Assembly: GCF_029892445.1 (NCBI RefSeq)
Contig: NZ_JARXVJ010000001.1
Location: forward strand, 2,480,001-2,544,000
Origin: Chryseobacterium sp. H1D6B
Lineage (GTDB): Bacteria; Bacteroidota; Bacteroidia; Flavobacteriales; Weeksellaceae
Length of the DNA: 64,000 nucleotides
Direction: 5' to 3'
The notes under the pieces were generated by a model, which was given only the letters and a program-made list of their open reading frames with translations, had not been told where the DNA came from and searched no databases. This document shows, piece by piece, positions 53,958 to 63,011 of the stretch (the stretch's first letter is position 1; the number at the start of each line of letters is the position of its first letter). The translations under genes and the position numbers were made by a program.

Positions 53958-54401
53958 ATGAGAATAGATAAATTTTTATGGAGCATTCGTTTTTATAAGA
54001 CGAGAAGTATTGCAACAGAGGAAGTTAAGAAAAATAGGATTTCTATAGGAGAAGTGACTGTAAAGCCTTCTAAAGAAGTAAAAGAAGGGGATGTAATTAA
54101 AATCCGTAAAAATCAGATAGATTACAAAATTAAAGTCATCCAGATCCCTAAAAGCAGGATGGCGGCCAAATTAGTATCTCTTCATATTAAAGATGTAACA
54201 GATAAGGAACAGCATGAACTTCTCAAATTGCGTAAAATGGCTCAAGACTATTACAGAACTAGAGGCGAAGGAAGACCTACTAAAAAAGATAGAAGAGACA
54301 TCGACGGCTATGTAGAAAATGATATTCCATCAGATATTACAGACTGGGATGACTTTTTCGGTGAAAATGATACACCTGAAGAAGCTGAAAAAGATTTATA
54401 A
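53958..54401 (+). CDS. hslR: S4-domain RNA-binding protein, Hsp15-like
   Basis: A 147-residue protein with an N-terminal S4 RNA-binding domain (MRIDKFLWSIRFYKTRSIATEEVKKNRI) and EGDVIKIRKN. The basic middle (TRGEGRPTKKDRRDIDGY) and acidic tail match the Hsp15 (HslR) family, which in E. coli rescues stalled 50S subunits carrying peptidyl-tRNA. Its stop overlaps the end of convergent aroK by six bases. Confidence 0.85.
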   Translation: MRIDKFLWSIRFYKTRSIATEEVKKNRISIGEVTVKPSKEVKEGDVIKIRKNQIDYKIKVIQIPKSRMAAKLVSLHIKDVTDKEQHELLKLRKMAQDYYRTRGEGRPTKKDRRDIDGYVENDIPSDITDWDDFFGENDTPEEAEKDL

Positions 54402-54911
54402 ATCAATCTTTTCAATAATTTCATTCACAATGTCTTCAGGTTCTCTTAAATCGGTATTAATATTAAACTGTGCTTTGCTGTAAAATTCGTTTCTTTCGAA
54501 TAAATGCTTAGCAATAAACTCAGGAAGGTTTTCATCCGAAATATTGGCTATTAACGGTCTTTTTTCTTTTTGTTTTGAAAGCCTTTCTGATAAAGTAGCA
54601 ATGGAAGCCCTGAGAAAAATGCTTTTAGAATTATGATTTATAATTTCCATATTGTTATAATAAACAGGTGTACCTCCACCAAGGCTTAAAATGATATTTT
54701 CCTGTGTGGCCAATATCTCCTCCAATGCCTCGCGTTCTAGCTTTCTAAAGTGAATTTCTCCCTTTTTTTCGAAGATTTCAGGAATGGTTAATTTATTTCG
54801 CCTGGAAATCTCTTTATCTAGGTCAATTAATTTAAAATTTATTTTTTCGCTTAAAATTTTGGAAATGTGCGATTTGCCGCTTCCCATGTATCCGACTAGT
54901 GAAATTATCAT
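54396..54911 (-). CDS. aroK: Shikimate kinase
   Basis: A 171-residue P-loop kinase that phosphorylates shikimate at the 3-OH for aromatic amino-acid synthesis. Walker A GYMGSGKS is at residues 7-14, shikimate-binding DLD at 32-34, FRKLE at about 55-59 and GGGTPVYY at 78-85, and the LID arginine in KEKRPLI. Length is normal. It is convergent with hslR. Confidence 0.93.
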   Translation of the reverse strand: MIISLVGYMGSGKSHISKILSEKINFKLIDLDKEISRRNKLTIPEIFEKKGEIHFRKLEREALEEILATQENIILSLGGGTPVYYNNMEIINHNSKSIFLRASIATLSERLSKQKEKRPLIANISDENLPEFIAKHLFERNEFYSKAQFNINTDLREPEDIVNEIIEKIDL

Positions 54912-54943
54912 GAAATATTTTTAAACAAATTTGCGAAAAAGTT

Positions 54944-54972
54944 TTGAGAAATTAAAAAAAGTTATATCTTTG
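54944..54972 (+). promoter_or_regulatory. Promoter of the tRNA cluster
   Basis: TTG at 54944-54946 and TATCTTTG at 54965-54972 separated by 18 bases match the Bacteroidota -33/-7 consensus, followed by CACC. It lies 53 bases upstream of the first tRNA. Confidence 0.75.
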
Positions 54973-55024
54973 CACCACTGAAAACGAGGGACATTATTCA
55001 AATGCAAATCGTGAGCAAGTGACC

Positions 55025-55097
55025 GACTCGGTAGCTCAGCTGGTAGAGCAATACACTTTTAATGTATGGGTCCTGGGTTCGAATCCCAGCCGGGTCA
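55025..55097 (+). tRNA. tRNA-Lys (anticodon TTT)
   Basis: A 73-base cloverleaf: acceptor arms GACTCGG / CCGGGTC with discriminator A, D-arm AGCTCAGCTGGTAGAGC, anticodon loop CTTTTAA and T-arm with GGTTCGAATCC. The CCA end is not encoded. Identical to the copy at 55292. Confidence 0.95.
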
Positions 55098-55136
55098 CAA
55101 GCGAGAAAATATTACTAGATTTTTGTAATTTTTTTA

Positions 55137-55219
55137 GCCTGCGTGGTGAAATTGGTAGACACGCCATCTTGAGGGGGTGGTTTCCTAAGGATGTGCTGGT
55201 TCGAATCCAGTCGCAGGCA
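55137..55219 (+). tRNA. tRNA-Leu (anticodon GAG)
   Basis: An 83-base cloverleaf with long variable arm. Acceptor arms GCCTGCG / CGCAGGC with discriminator A. Anticodon stem CCATC / GGTGG around loop TTGAGGG gives anticodon GAG. The T-arm contains GGTTCGAATCC. The CCA end is not encoded. Confidence 0.93.
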
Positions 55220-55291
55220 CTGCAAAGAATTTTTTTATAATTAAATATAGAGAATGTATTCAAATTTTTCTTTATCTTTAATTAAGTGACC

Positions 55292-55364
55292 GACTCGGTA
55301 GCTCAGCTGGTAGAGCAATACACTTTTAATGTATGGGTCCTGGGTTCGAATCCCAGCCGGGTCA
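55292..55364 (+). tRNA. tRNA-Lys (anticodon TTT), second copy
   Basis: Identical in sequence to 55025-55097, including five bases upstream, so it is a recent duplication or is kept identical by conversion. Third tRNA of the cluster. Confidence 0.95.
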
Positions 55365-55417
55365 CAAGTTTACTGAAAAGTAAATTTTTTTCATATTAAT
55401 ATTTTGTGATTTGGTGT

Positions 55418-55453
55418 TCAAAGGCTTCCCTCAAGGAAGCCTTTGATTTTTTT
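55418..55453. terminator. Bidirectional terminator between tRNA cluster and panC
   Basis: Perfect 12-bp stem TCAAAGGCTTCC / GGAAGCCTTTGA with a five-base loop and a T run on the plus strand. It serves the tRNA transcript and lies directly behind panC. Confidence 0.85.
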
Positions 55454-55455
55454 GT

Positions 55456-56304
55456 TTAATCTAGATGCATATTATCTATTAATCTCACACCATCCACCAC
55501 CACAACGATAAAGGCTCTGTATTGTCTGTCTTTATAAAAAAAGTCTGTTTCCTTTAAAGTAGCTTCGTCTGCAATAAGGAAGTACTCCAGTACCATTCCT
55601 TGCTGGTGATCAAAGACATCAGTTACCCTTTCTTTTATTTCAGGGATTGTAATTACCCTGAACCAGTCGTTCACTTTTACCAAGGTCTGATAAATGATTT
55701 TTGAAACTTCTTTTCTGTCTTCATGGAGTCTCTGGTTTCGGGAACTTAATGCTAAGCCGTTTTCAGCTCTATAAATAGGAACTCCGGTTATTTTTACAGG
55801 AAGCTGTTTCTTCTCAGTCATTTTTTTTATAATGGCCAGCTGCTGGAAATCTTTTTCTCCAAAATAAGCATTGTCCGGCTTTACTTGTCGGAAAAGCTCT
55901 TCTACAACAGTTCCAACACCGTCAAAATGGCCGGGCCTGGATTTTCCTTCCATTTCATTTTCCAATCCATCATAATCATAATGCTGGCTTTCTGTTTTTT
56001 CGGGATAGATATCAGCAACCTCCGGGATGTAAACAGCATCTACCAATCCTGAATTTTTTAAAATTAAGAGGTCTCTGTCTATATTTCGGGGGTATTTTTC
56101 CAGGTCTTCAGTATTATTAAACTGGGTTGGATTTACAAATATTGAAGAAATGACAAGATCATTTTCTTTTTTTGCTGTTTCATAAAGAGAAAGATGGCCT
56201 TTGTGGAGTGCTCCCATAGTAGGTGCAAAGCCGATTCTTTTTCCCATTTCTTTCTGTCTTTCAATGAAATCCTGAAGCGTTTTTTTGTTTTTTAGAACTT
56301 CCAT
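55456..56304 (-). CDS. panC: Pantothenate synthetase
   Basis: Start set at 56304 (MEVLKNKKTLQDFI); an ATG at 56322 adds six residues. The 282-residue enzyme joins pantoate and beta-alanine with ATP. PTMGALHKGHLSL holds the HxGH nucleotide motif; ISSIFVNPTQF, GEKDFQQLAIIKKM and LALSSRNQRL (KMSKS-like SSRN) follow in order. Divergent from the GT5-like gene, an arrangement common in Flavobacteriia. Confidence 0.95.
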   Translation of the reverse strand: MEVLKNKKTLQDFIERQKEMGKRIGFAPTMGALHKGHLSLYETAKKENDLVISSIFVNPTQFNNTEDLEKYPRNIDRDLLILKNSGLVDAVYIPEVADIYPEKTESQHYDYDGLENEMEGKSRPGHFDGVGTVVEELFRQVKPDNAYFGEKDFQQLAIIKKMTEKKQLPVKITGVPIYRAENGLALSSRNQRLHEDRKEVSKIIYQTLVKVNDWFRVITIPEIKERVTDVFDHQQGMVLEYFLIADEATLKETDFFYKDRQYRAFIVVVVDGVRLIDNMHLD

Positions 56305-56427
56305 AGTTTGTTTTAATAGCAATTCAAAAATACTAAAATATCATATAATAAAGTATATTTTTAGCAATTAGGGAAAGGGAATTGTCGTAAAAAAATGTTA
56401 ATTAAAATAATGTTGGATGTTTTTTTG

Positions 56428-56435
56428 TAATTTTG
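56428..56435 (+). promoter_or_regulatory. Likely -7 element of the GT5-like operon
   Basis: TAATTTTG (TAnnTTTG) followed by CAC, 37 bases before the GT5-like start. The -33 element is unclear. Confidence 0.45.
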
Positions 56436-56472
56436 CACATTAAGCATTTTTAAAAAAAACAGATAGAAATTT

Positions 56473-57243
56473 ATGCCGAATCAAAAAATACTGTACATTA
56501 CTACGGAAATGTATCCATATCAAGAAGACACCAATATGGCTACAGTGGTAAACAAAATGGCACTTAAGATGCACAATGAAGGCAATGATGTAAGAGTTTT
56601 TATGCCAAGATTTGGACAAATAAGTGAGAGAAAATTCCAACTTCATGAGGTGATCCGCCTTTCCGGAATGAATATTATTATTAATGATCTAGATCAGCCT
56701 CTAATTATTAAAGTAGCGTCTCTTCCAGGAGAAAGACTTCAGGTTTACTTTATAGACAATGAAGAGTATTTCAAAAGAAAACAATATTATTTCGATGATG
56801 AAGGAAACCCTTTCGAGGATAATGATGAGAGAGCCATCTTCTTTGCAAGAGGAGTAATTGAAACGATTAAGAAACTAAACTGGGTTCCGGATGTTATTCA
56901 CTTAAATGGCTGGATGGCTTCTTTTGTTCCTATTTATCTTAAAACATACTACAAATCTGACACTTACTTTAAAGACGCTAAGATCGTTCTTTCTTTATAT
57001 AACGAGAAAGACGTTGCACTAGATCCTAAAATAGGTGAAAAATTACAGTTTGATAATATTTCAGGATTAAAAGCGTTAGATAATCCAAGTATTCAAAGTT
57101 TTGTAAATGACAGTATGAATTATGTAGATATGGTAGTGAAAGGAGATGAGTTTCTGAATGGAGACTTAGATAAAGCTTTTAATGAGACTGCTACTCCAAA
57201 ATCAGAATATCTTGATATAGATTCCATAAACAAACTTTATTAA
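56473..57243 (+). CDS. Glycogen synthase-like protein, GT5 N-terminal domain only
   Basis: A 256-residue protein matching the N-terminal Rossmann domain of glycogen/starch synthase (GT5): ILYITTEMYPY at the start, DVRVFMPRFGQI, VYFIDNEEYFKRK, ERAIFFARGVIE and PDVIHLNGWMASFVPIYLKTYY. The KTGGL nucleotide-sugar motif is replaced by EDTNM and the whole C-terminal catalytic domain is missing, so synthase activity is unlikely. It is conserved in this position with panC, the DUF4270 gene and glmS in related bacteria, which argues for a real function rather than decay. It may be regulatory or a sugar-binding protein. Confidence 0.8.
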   Translation: MPNQKILYITTEMYPYQEDTNMATVVNKMALKMHNEGNDVRVFMPRFGQISERKFQLHEVIRLSGMNIIINDLDQPLIIKVASLPGERLQVYFIDNEEYFKRKQYYFDDEGNPFEDNDERAIFFARGVIETIKKLNWVPDVIHLNGWMASFVPIYLKTYYKSDTYFKDAKIVLSLYNEKDVALDPKIGEKLQFDNISGLKALDNPSIQSFVNDSMNYVDMVVKGDEFLNGDLDKAFNETATPKSEYLDIDSINKLY

Positions 57244-57264
57244 ACACATTTTTTAATGACTCAT

Positions 57265-58806
57265 ATGATTAAAAGAACTTTCGCCGTATTTTTTTTGGCG
57301 ATTTTCGGAAGTGTATTGCTTTATAATTGCGAACCAGACGCGGATTCATTAGGAGAGCAGTTATTTTTAGACGGAGCAGCACAAGGCAAGGAAACATCTT
57401 ATGACCTTATTGCTTATAATATTAATAATAATGACAGTATTAGAAGTGATGCTTCAAAATTAGGTTCAGCTACTCTGGGAGCTTTCAAAGAAGGAAAGTT
57501 CGGGATGCAGAGAGCTTCTTACTACACACAGTTAAGACTGCCGGCGTATAATCCTGATTTTGGTGCTAACGCAACAGTAGATTCAGTAGTTTTAGTAATA
57601 AAGCCGACGTATGCTTCAGATTCTATAACGACGACTACCGATGAAAACTATATCTATCCAGATGGAAATGTGGCTGCTAAAAAAATAGTAAATACTTATC
57701 CAGCAAATAAATATGGTAAAGCCAAGATCAATGGTGCTATTCCTCAATTTACTGTTAAAGTGAATGAAGTTACGGATTTCTTAAATGGTGCTACAGATAT
57801 TGCTTACTCAAATACTAATTATGGGTACGGGCAGGAACTTGGTTCAAAAATATTTAATGGAAATGTTAGTTCTGTAGCAATCACTAAAGATTCAGACAAT
57901 TCTTCATTATTTACATCTGCTACAGGCTTTAGAATTCCTTTATCATCTAGTTTTTTCAAAACTAAGATCATTGATATGAAGGGAAAACCCGAGCTTAATG
58001 ATGTATCAAACTTTATCAGATATTTCAAAGGACTAAGAATATCAGTGGCAGAGGATGACGGATATTTATTCCAATTTTCGCCGAGTGATATGGAGTTAGT
58101 AATGTACTATAAATATGATAAAACAGATAACGGTACTGTTACAAGACCTCAGGCTACTTATACATTCTCTGTAGGAACTGGAAACGCTCATATTGGACAT
58201 TATGAATATGACAGAGCTGGAAGTACTTTCCAAACATATGTTGCAGGAAATACAACGAGTGGAGATCTGAAATTATTTGCTCAAGGAATGGGAGGTCCTT
58301 CTATTGGAGTTAAAATTCCTGATGCTACTATCAGTCAGCTTAAGCAGTTATATCAAAATAATAAAGCAGCAATTATAAGTGCTAAAATCAGAATTTATAC
58401 AGATTCAGATCAGTGGAATAATAAATATGCAAAACCTGCATCATTTAGTCTTATCCAAAAAGATGTTGTTGATAGTAAGCCTACTGCTAACTACACCGCA
58501 GACTTACTTACCTTAGGAACTTCTCCTAATTTTGCTTTGTTTCGTTCTTATGACTTAGATAAGAATCCAGCATATTATGATTTTACGGTAACACAATCTG
58601 TGAAAAATCTTGTAGAAACTGGAGCTGATAATACTAATAAATATTTTATAATTGATCTTGGAAACTTCCTTCAGACTTCTACAGGAACATTAGCAGGATA
58701 TCAATATACATCTAGACCGTATGCTAGAGACAGGGCTGTTTTTGTAGGATCAGATCCTAACAATGCAAATAAAATTCAATTAAAAGTTACTTACGGGACA
58801 AAATAA
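57265..58806 (+). CDS. DUF4270 lipoprotein
   Basis: Start at ATG 57265, or 57256 with three more residues. The 513-residue lipoprotein has signal MIKRTFAVFFLAIFGSVLLYNC and Cys at residue 22. DUF4270 pattern: TSYDLIAYNINNNDSIRSDASKLGSATLGAF, ADVSVVLVIKPTYASDS-like VDSVVLVI, IRYFKGLRIS and the ending KIQLKVTYGTK. Family members are outer-membrane-facing lipoproteins of unknown role in Bacteroidota. It lies 21 bases after the GT5-like gene and 24 before glmS, so the three are probably one operon. Confidence 0.88.
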   Translation: MIKRTFAVFFLAIFGSVLLYNCEPDADSLGEQLFLDGAAQGKETSYDLIAYNINNNDSIRSDASKLGSATLGAFKEGKFGMQRASYYTQLRLPAYNPDFGANATVDSVVLVIKPTYASDSITTTTDENYIYPDGNVAAKKIVNTYPANKYGKAKINGAIPQFTVKVNEVTDFLNGATDIAYSNTNYGYGQELGSKIFNGNVSSVAITKDSDNSSLFTSATGFRIPLSSSFFKTKIIDMKGKPELNDVSNFIRYFKGLRISVAEDDGYLFQFSPSDMELVMYYKYDKTDNGTVTRPQATYTFSVGTGNAHIGHYEYDRAGSTFQTYVAGNTTSGDLKLFAQGMGGPSIGVKIPDATISQLKQLYQNNKAAIISAKIRIYTDSDQWNNKYAKPASFSLIQKDVVDSKPTANYTADLLTLGTSPNFALFRSYDLDKNPAYYDFTVTQSVKNLVETGADNTNKYFIIDLGNFLQTSTGTLAGYQYTSRPYARDRAVFVGSDPNNANKIQLKVTYGTK

Positions 58807-58830
58807 ATTTAAAAAAACACTTGATAAATT

Positions 58831-60684
58831 ATGTGTGGAATAGTAGGATATACAGGATTTCAAGACGCTTACGATATCGTAATCAATGGTCTTAGAAGAT
58901 TAGAATATAGAGGTTATGATAGCGCAGGAATCGTTCTTGAAAACACAAATAATAAATTTGAAGTCGAAAAGACAAAAGGTAAAGTTGATGATCTTGTAAA
59001 AATCGCCAGCCAGCTTAAAGGGACTGCTAAAATAGGAATGGGACATACGCGTTGGGCTACCCATGGTGTTCCAAGTGATAGAAATTCTCACCCGCATTTA
59101 TCTAATGATGGTAAAATAGCAATTATTCACAATGGTATTATTGAAAATTATGATACTATTAAAAAGATGCTTACGACAAAAGGTTTTTCTTTTAAGTCAG
59201 AAACAGATACTGAAGTATTAGTGAACCTTATTCAGTATTTTATGGATATCAATTCAGAAACTGATTTCCCTACAGCTGTAAGATATGCCCTTAATGAAGT
59301 ATATGGCGCATATGCTGTTACTGTGATGCATGAGGACTATCCTGGAGTTTTAGTAGTAGGAAGATTAGGATCTCCTTTAGCTATTGGAATTGGAGAAAAA
59401 GAATATTTCATTGCTTCCGATGCATCTCCTTTTGTTGAATTTACAAAAGAAGCGATCTATTTAGAAGAAGGACATATGGCAACTATTTCATTGGAAAATG
59501 GAGTAGATATCAGAACGATTAATGATAACTCTAAAATAGAGCCTGAAATCCAAAAACTGAAATTAAGCCTGGAGCAGATCGAAAAAGGAGGATATGAACA
59601 CTTTATGCTTAAAGAAATTTTTGAGCAGCCAAAATCTGTTCATGATACGATGAGAGGAAGACTTCTTGTAGAAGAAGGAATCATTAAGATGGCCGGAATC
59701 TGGGATCACTTAGAAAAGTTCAAAAATGCAAATAGAATTATAATTATTGCTTGCGGAACTTCTTGGCATGCCGGTCTTATCGGTGAGTATCTTATTGAAG
59801 AATATGCTAGGATTCCTGTAGAAGTAGAATATGCATCCGAATTTAGATATAGAAATCCTATTATTACAGATAAAGATGTTGTGATTGCTATCTCTCAATC
59901 TGGAGAAACTGCAGATACAATGGCCGCATTAAAATTAGCAAAAGAAAGAGGTGCATTTATATATGGTATATGTAATGTAGTAGATTCTTCTATTGCAAGA
60001 ATAACAGACGCGGGTTCCTATACTCATGCTGGACCAGAAATCGGTGTGGCTTCTACAAAGGCTTTTACAGCTCAGCTTACAATTCTTACTTTAATTGCAT
60101 TTAAATTAGGGAAGCATAACGGAAACTTAGGAAATGCTGAGTTTATGAGTCTGATTGCAGAATTAGATGCCATGCCTAAAAAGATAGAAGAAGTTCTAAG
60201 TGCTACTCATGAATTAACTCAAGAAATAGCAAAAGACTTTGTGCAGGCTACCAATTTCCTTTATTTAGGAAGAGGATATAATTATCCAGCAGCATTAGAG
60301 GGAGCATTGAAATTAAAAGAAATTTCCTATATCCATGCAGAAGGTTATCCAGCGGCAGAAATGAAGCACGGACCTATTGCTTTAATTGATGAAAATATGC
60401 CTATTGTTATCATTGCTCCTAAAAAAGGACATTATGATAAAATAGTAAGCAACGTTCAGGAGATTAAGGCTAGAAAAGGAAAAGTTATTGCAGTTGTAAA
60501 TAAAGGAGATCAGCAGGTAAGTGCAATGGCAGATTATGTTATTGAGATTCCTGAGACTTCAGAATGCTTCTCTCCGATCATTGCATCCGTTCCTTTACAG
60601 TTATTAGCTTATTATATAGCTGTATATAGAGGAGCCAACGTAGATCAGCCGAGAAACCTTGCAAAGTCAGTTACCGTAGAATAA
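58831..60684 (+). CDS. glmS: Glutamine-fructose-6-phosphate aminotransferase
   Basis: A 617-residue enzyme making glucosamine 6-phosphate for peptidoglycan and lipopolysaccharide. The N-terminal glutaminase starts MCGIVGYTG with the catalytic Cys at 2, then GHTRWATHG and HNGIIENY. Two SIS domains follow (GTSWHAGLIGEYL, AISQSGETADTMAAL, GVASTKAFTAQL). The C-terminal DQPRNLAKSVTVE has the catalytic Lys. Length is normal. Confidence 0.97.
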   Translation: MCGIVGYTGFQDAYDIVINGLRRLEYRGYDSAGIVLENTNNKFEVEKTKGKVDDLVKIASQLKGTAKIGMGHTRWATHGVPSDRNSHPHLSNDGKIAIIHNGIIENYDTIKKMLTTKGFSFKSETDTEVLVNLIQYFMDINSETDFPTAVRYALNEVYGAYAVTVMHEDYPGVLVVGRLGSPLAIGIGEKEYFIASDASPFVEFTKEAIYLEEGHMATISLENGVDIRTINDNSKIEPEIQKLKLSLEQIEKGGYEHFMLKEIFEQPKSVHDTMRGRLLVEEGIIKMAGIWDHLEKFKNANRIIIIACGTSWHAGLIGEYLIEEYARIPVEVEYASEFRYRNPIITDKDVVIAISQSGETADTMAALKLAKERGAFIYGICNVVDSSIARITDAGSYTHAGPEIGVASTKAFTAQLTILTLIAFKLGKHNGNLGNAEFMSLIAELDAMPKKIEEVLSATHELTQEIAKDFVQATNFLYLGRGYNYPAALEGALKLKEISYIHAEGYPAAEMKHGPIALIDENMPIVIIAPKKGHYDKIVSNVQEIKARKGKVIAVVNKGDQQVSAMADYVIEIPETSECFSPIIASVPLQLLAYYIAVYRGANVDQPRNLAKSVTVE

Positions 60685-60792
60685 AAAATACTTGTAAATA
60701 AAATAAATTTAGATTTCTTTCGTTATTTCAAAAAAAATCTTAAAAGTTTCTTAAAAAAATTATATATTTACGGCTTAATTATAAAAATTAAC

Positions 60793-62205
60793 ATGAAAAG
60801 GATATTTCTTTTATTATTGTCTGCGTCAGTAGCATCGGTATCTTGTTCAGGTGGCAGCTCCTCTGTGGGGAAGCCAGGAACGAAAGGAGAATTGATACCA
60901 AGAGAAAAAACTAAATCATTTGTTGCGGAGAGACCATACGGTATGGTTGCAATTCCTGCAGGATCGTTTATTGCAGGTCTAGCAGATCAGGATTTAACTA
61001 ACACTCCTGAGAAAGCAACATTGAAAACTGTAACTGTTTCTTCTTTCTTCATGGATGAAGCAGAAACTACTAATGCAGAGTACAGGGTATTTATTAATTA
61101 CGTAAGAGATTCTATTGCTAGAACTTTACTTGCTGAAGCTGCTGGAGAAGGCGGAGAAGGCGGAGGTAAAGGAGCAAGCATAGGGGATTATGCATACCTT
61201 GCAAAAAAAGAAGAAAATTTAACTCCATATCAGGAATATTTAGAAGGTCAAGGAGGTAGAGAAGGAGGATATGATGCCACTAAACGTTTGGATTGGAAAA
61301 TTCCATTGCATTGGAATACTACTAAATACCCAGATGTAGAATACGCTGAAGTATTAGAATCTATGTATTTACCTGCTTCTTCTAGAATTGGAAGTGAAAG
61401 AATTCTAGATGTTAGTAAAATGAAATACAATTACCAGTGGGGTGATATGGATGCGGCAATTGCTGATAACGAAAGAGGGGTGAACTACCTTAAGAGTGCA
61501 AGTATTGCGATCTATCCTGATACCACAGTTTGGGTGAAAGATTTCCATTTTGCTTATAACGAGCCGTTATTTGAACAGTATTTTTGGCATAAAGCTTATA
61601 AAGATTACCCAGTGGTTGGTGTCACTTGGGATCAAGCAAGAGCATATTGTAATTTCAGATCTAAATTGAAAACTGATTACAACGAAAGCTTAAAAAGAAA
61701 AAAACAAAGACCATTGACATTCCGTCTTCCAACAGAATTCGAGTGGGAATATGCTGCAAGAGGTGGAATGCAAAATGCAACTTACCCTTGGGGTGGTCCA
61801 TATTTAATGGATGATAGAGGATGTTACCTGGCTAACTTTAAACCAAAGCGTGGTAACTATATGGAAGACGATAAAAAAGGGACTTATACATATACAGCTC
61901 CAGTGAAGAAGTTTAAGAAAAATGGATTTGGATTATTTGATATGGCTGGAAACGTTTCTGAATGGACAGCATCTTCATATAATAATTCTTCATACGGATT
62001 CTCTTCTACTTTGAATCCTTCTACTAAAGACAAATCTGATACTAAAAAATCTGTTAGAGGTGGTTCTTGGAAAGATGTAGGCTATATGCTTATGACTGGT
62101 GCAAGAGATTGGGAAAGAAAAGATTCAGCTAGAAGTTATATTGGATTTAGAACTGTACAGGATATTCCTGAAGCAGCTGTTAAACCAAGAAGAGTTAACA
62201 GATAA
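60793..62205 (+). CDS. gldK: Gliding motility / T9SS lipoprotein GldK
   Basis: A 470-residue lipoprotein (signal MKRIFLLLLSASVASVSC, Cys at 18). The formylglycine-generating-enzyme-like domain shows GMVAIPAGSFIAG, PVVGVTWDQARAYCNFR, RLPTEFEWEYAARGG, GNVSEWTAS and RSYIGFRTV. GldK with GldN forms the periplasmic ring of the type IX secretion system. A Gly/Glu-rich insert (GEGGEGGGKG) lies at about residues 118-127. gldL follows after 58 bases. Confidence 0.93.
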   Translation: MKRIFLLLLSASVASVSCSGGSSSVGKPGTKGELIPREKTKSFVAERPYGMVAIPAGSFIAGLADQDLTNTPEKATLKTVTVSSFFMDEAETTNAEYRVFINYVRDSIARTLLAEAAGEGGEGGGKGASIGDYAYLAKKEENLTPYQEYLEGQGGREGGYDATKRLDWKIPLHWNTTKYPDVEYAEVLESMYLPASSRIGSERILDVSKMKYNYQWGDMDAAIADNERGVNYLKSASIAIYPDTTVWVKDFHFAYNEPLFEQYFWHKAYKDYPVVGVTWDQARAYCNFRSKLKTDYNESLKRKKQRPLTFRLPTEFEWEYAARGGMQNATYPWGGPYLMDDRGCYLANFKPKRGNYMEDDKKGTYTYTAPVKKFKKNGFGLFDMAGNVSEWTASSYNNSSYGFSSTLNPSTKDKSDTKKSVRGGSWKDVGYMLMTGARDWERKDSARSYIGFRTVQDIPEAAVKPRRVNR

Positions 62206-62263
62206 TCAAATTATCAGACTATTTTTTCAATAAATATTATAACACTAAAAAAAACTAACTTAT

Positions 62264-62959
62264 ATGTTTAAGACTAAAGATGCTTGGATGAACTTCTTTT
62301 ATTCATTCGGTGCTGCAATTGTAATTCTTGGAGCTTGGCTTAAAATTACTCACATTACTTTGGGACCAATTAATGGTAACATAGCTCTTACTGTAGGGCT
62401 TATTACTGAAGCAATTATTTTCATCATTTTCGCTTTCGACCCTCCAAAATCAGAAGAGTCTTATGCTTGGGAAAACGTATATCCTGAATTATTAGATAAA
62501 CACGCAAACCCAAACCCTTTACATTCTAATGTATCTAAAAGTTTAAATGCACAACAGCAGTTTGCTGAATTAGAAAATACTCTTTCATCTAAATTAGATA
62601 AGATGTTGGTAGATGCAAAATTAGATGTTCAATTATTTGAAAGATTAAGAACAGGGATTGATAAATTTTCAAACTCTGTAGATCAAATCAATCAGACTGT
62701 TGACGTTTCTGCTTCTACTCATAAATATAATGACCAATTAAACAAAGCTGCTCAGCACATGGAAAGTATGAATGCTTTATATGCACTGCAGTTGGAAAAT
62801 GGTCAAAAGCAATCAGATTTTGCTAAAAAATATGTTGAAGACATGCAAAAATCTGCTGAACATTCTGAAAAATTCAATACAGAGTTACAAGGTTTAACAT
62901 CTAACCTTAACAGCTTGAATAGAGTTTATGGTGGTATGTTAACTGCAATGAAGTCTTAA
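62264..62959 (+). CDS. gldL: Gliding motility / T9SS inner-membrane protein GldL
   Basis: A 231-residue protein with two N-terminal membrane helices (NFFYSFGAAIVILGAWLKI; IALTVGLITEAIIFIIFAF) and a long cytoplasmic helical part (LRTGIDKFSNSVDQINQTVD). GldL forms the pentameric stator-like ring that, with GldM, uses the proton gradient to drive type IX secretion and gliding. Helix 2 carries the acidic residue (TEA) known to matter for proton use. Confidence 0.95.
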   Translation: MFKTKDAWMNFFYSFGAAIVILGAWLKITHITLGPINGNIALTVGLITEAIIFIIFAFDPPKSEESYAWENVYPELLDKHANPNPLHSNVSKSLNAQQQFAELENTLSSKLDKMLVDAKLDVQLFERLRTGIDKFSNSVDQINQTVDVSASTHKYNDQLNKAAQHMESMNALYALQLENGQKQSDFAKKYVEDMQKSAEHSEKFNTELQGLTSNLNSLNRVYGGMLTAMKS

Positions 62960-63011
62960 TTCCCAACCCATTTCTAAATTTAATTTTTAATCCAAAACAA
63001 AGAAAAAGAGA

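Noticed and set aside
55019..55263. Open frames over the tRNA cluster on both strands
   Set aside because: They are translations of the tRNA genes, which form clear cloverleaves.
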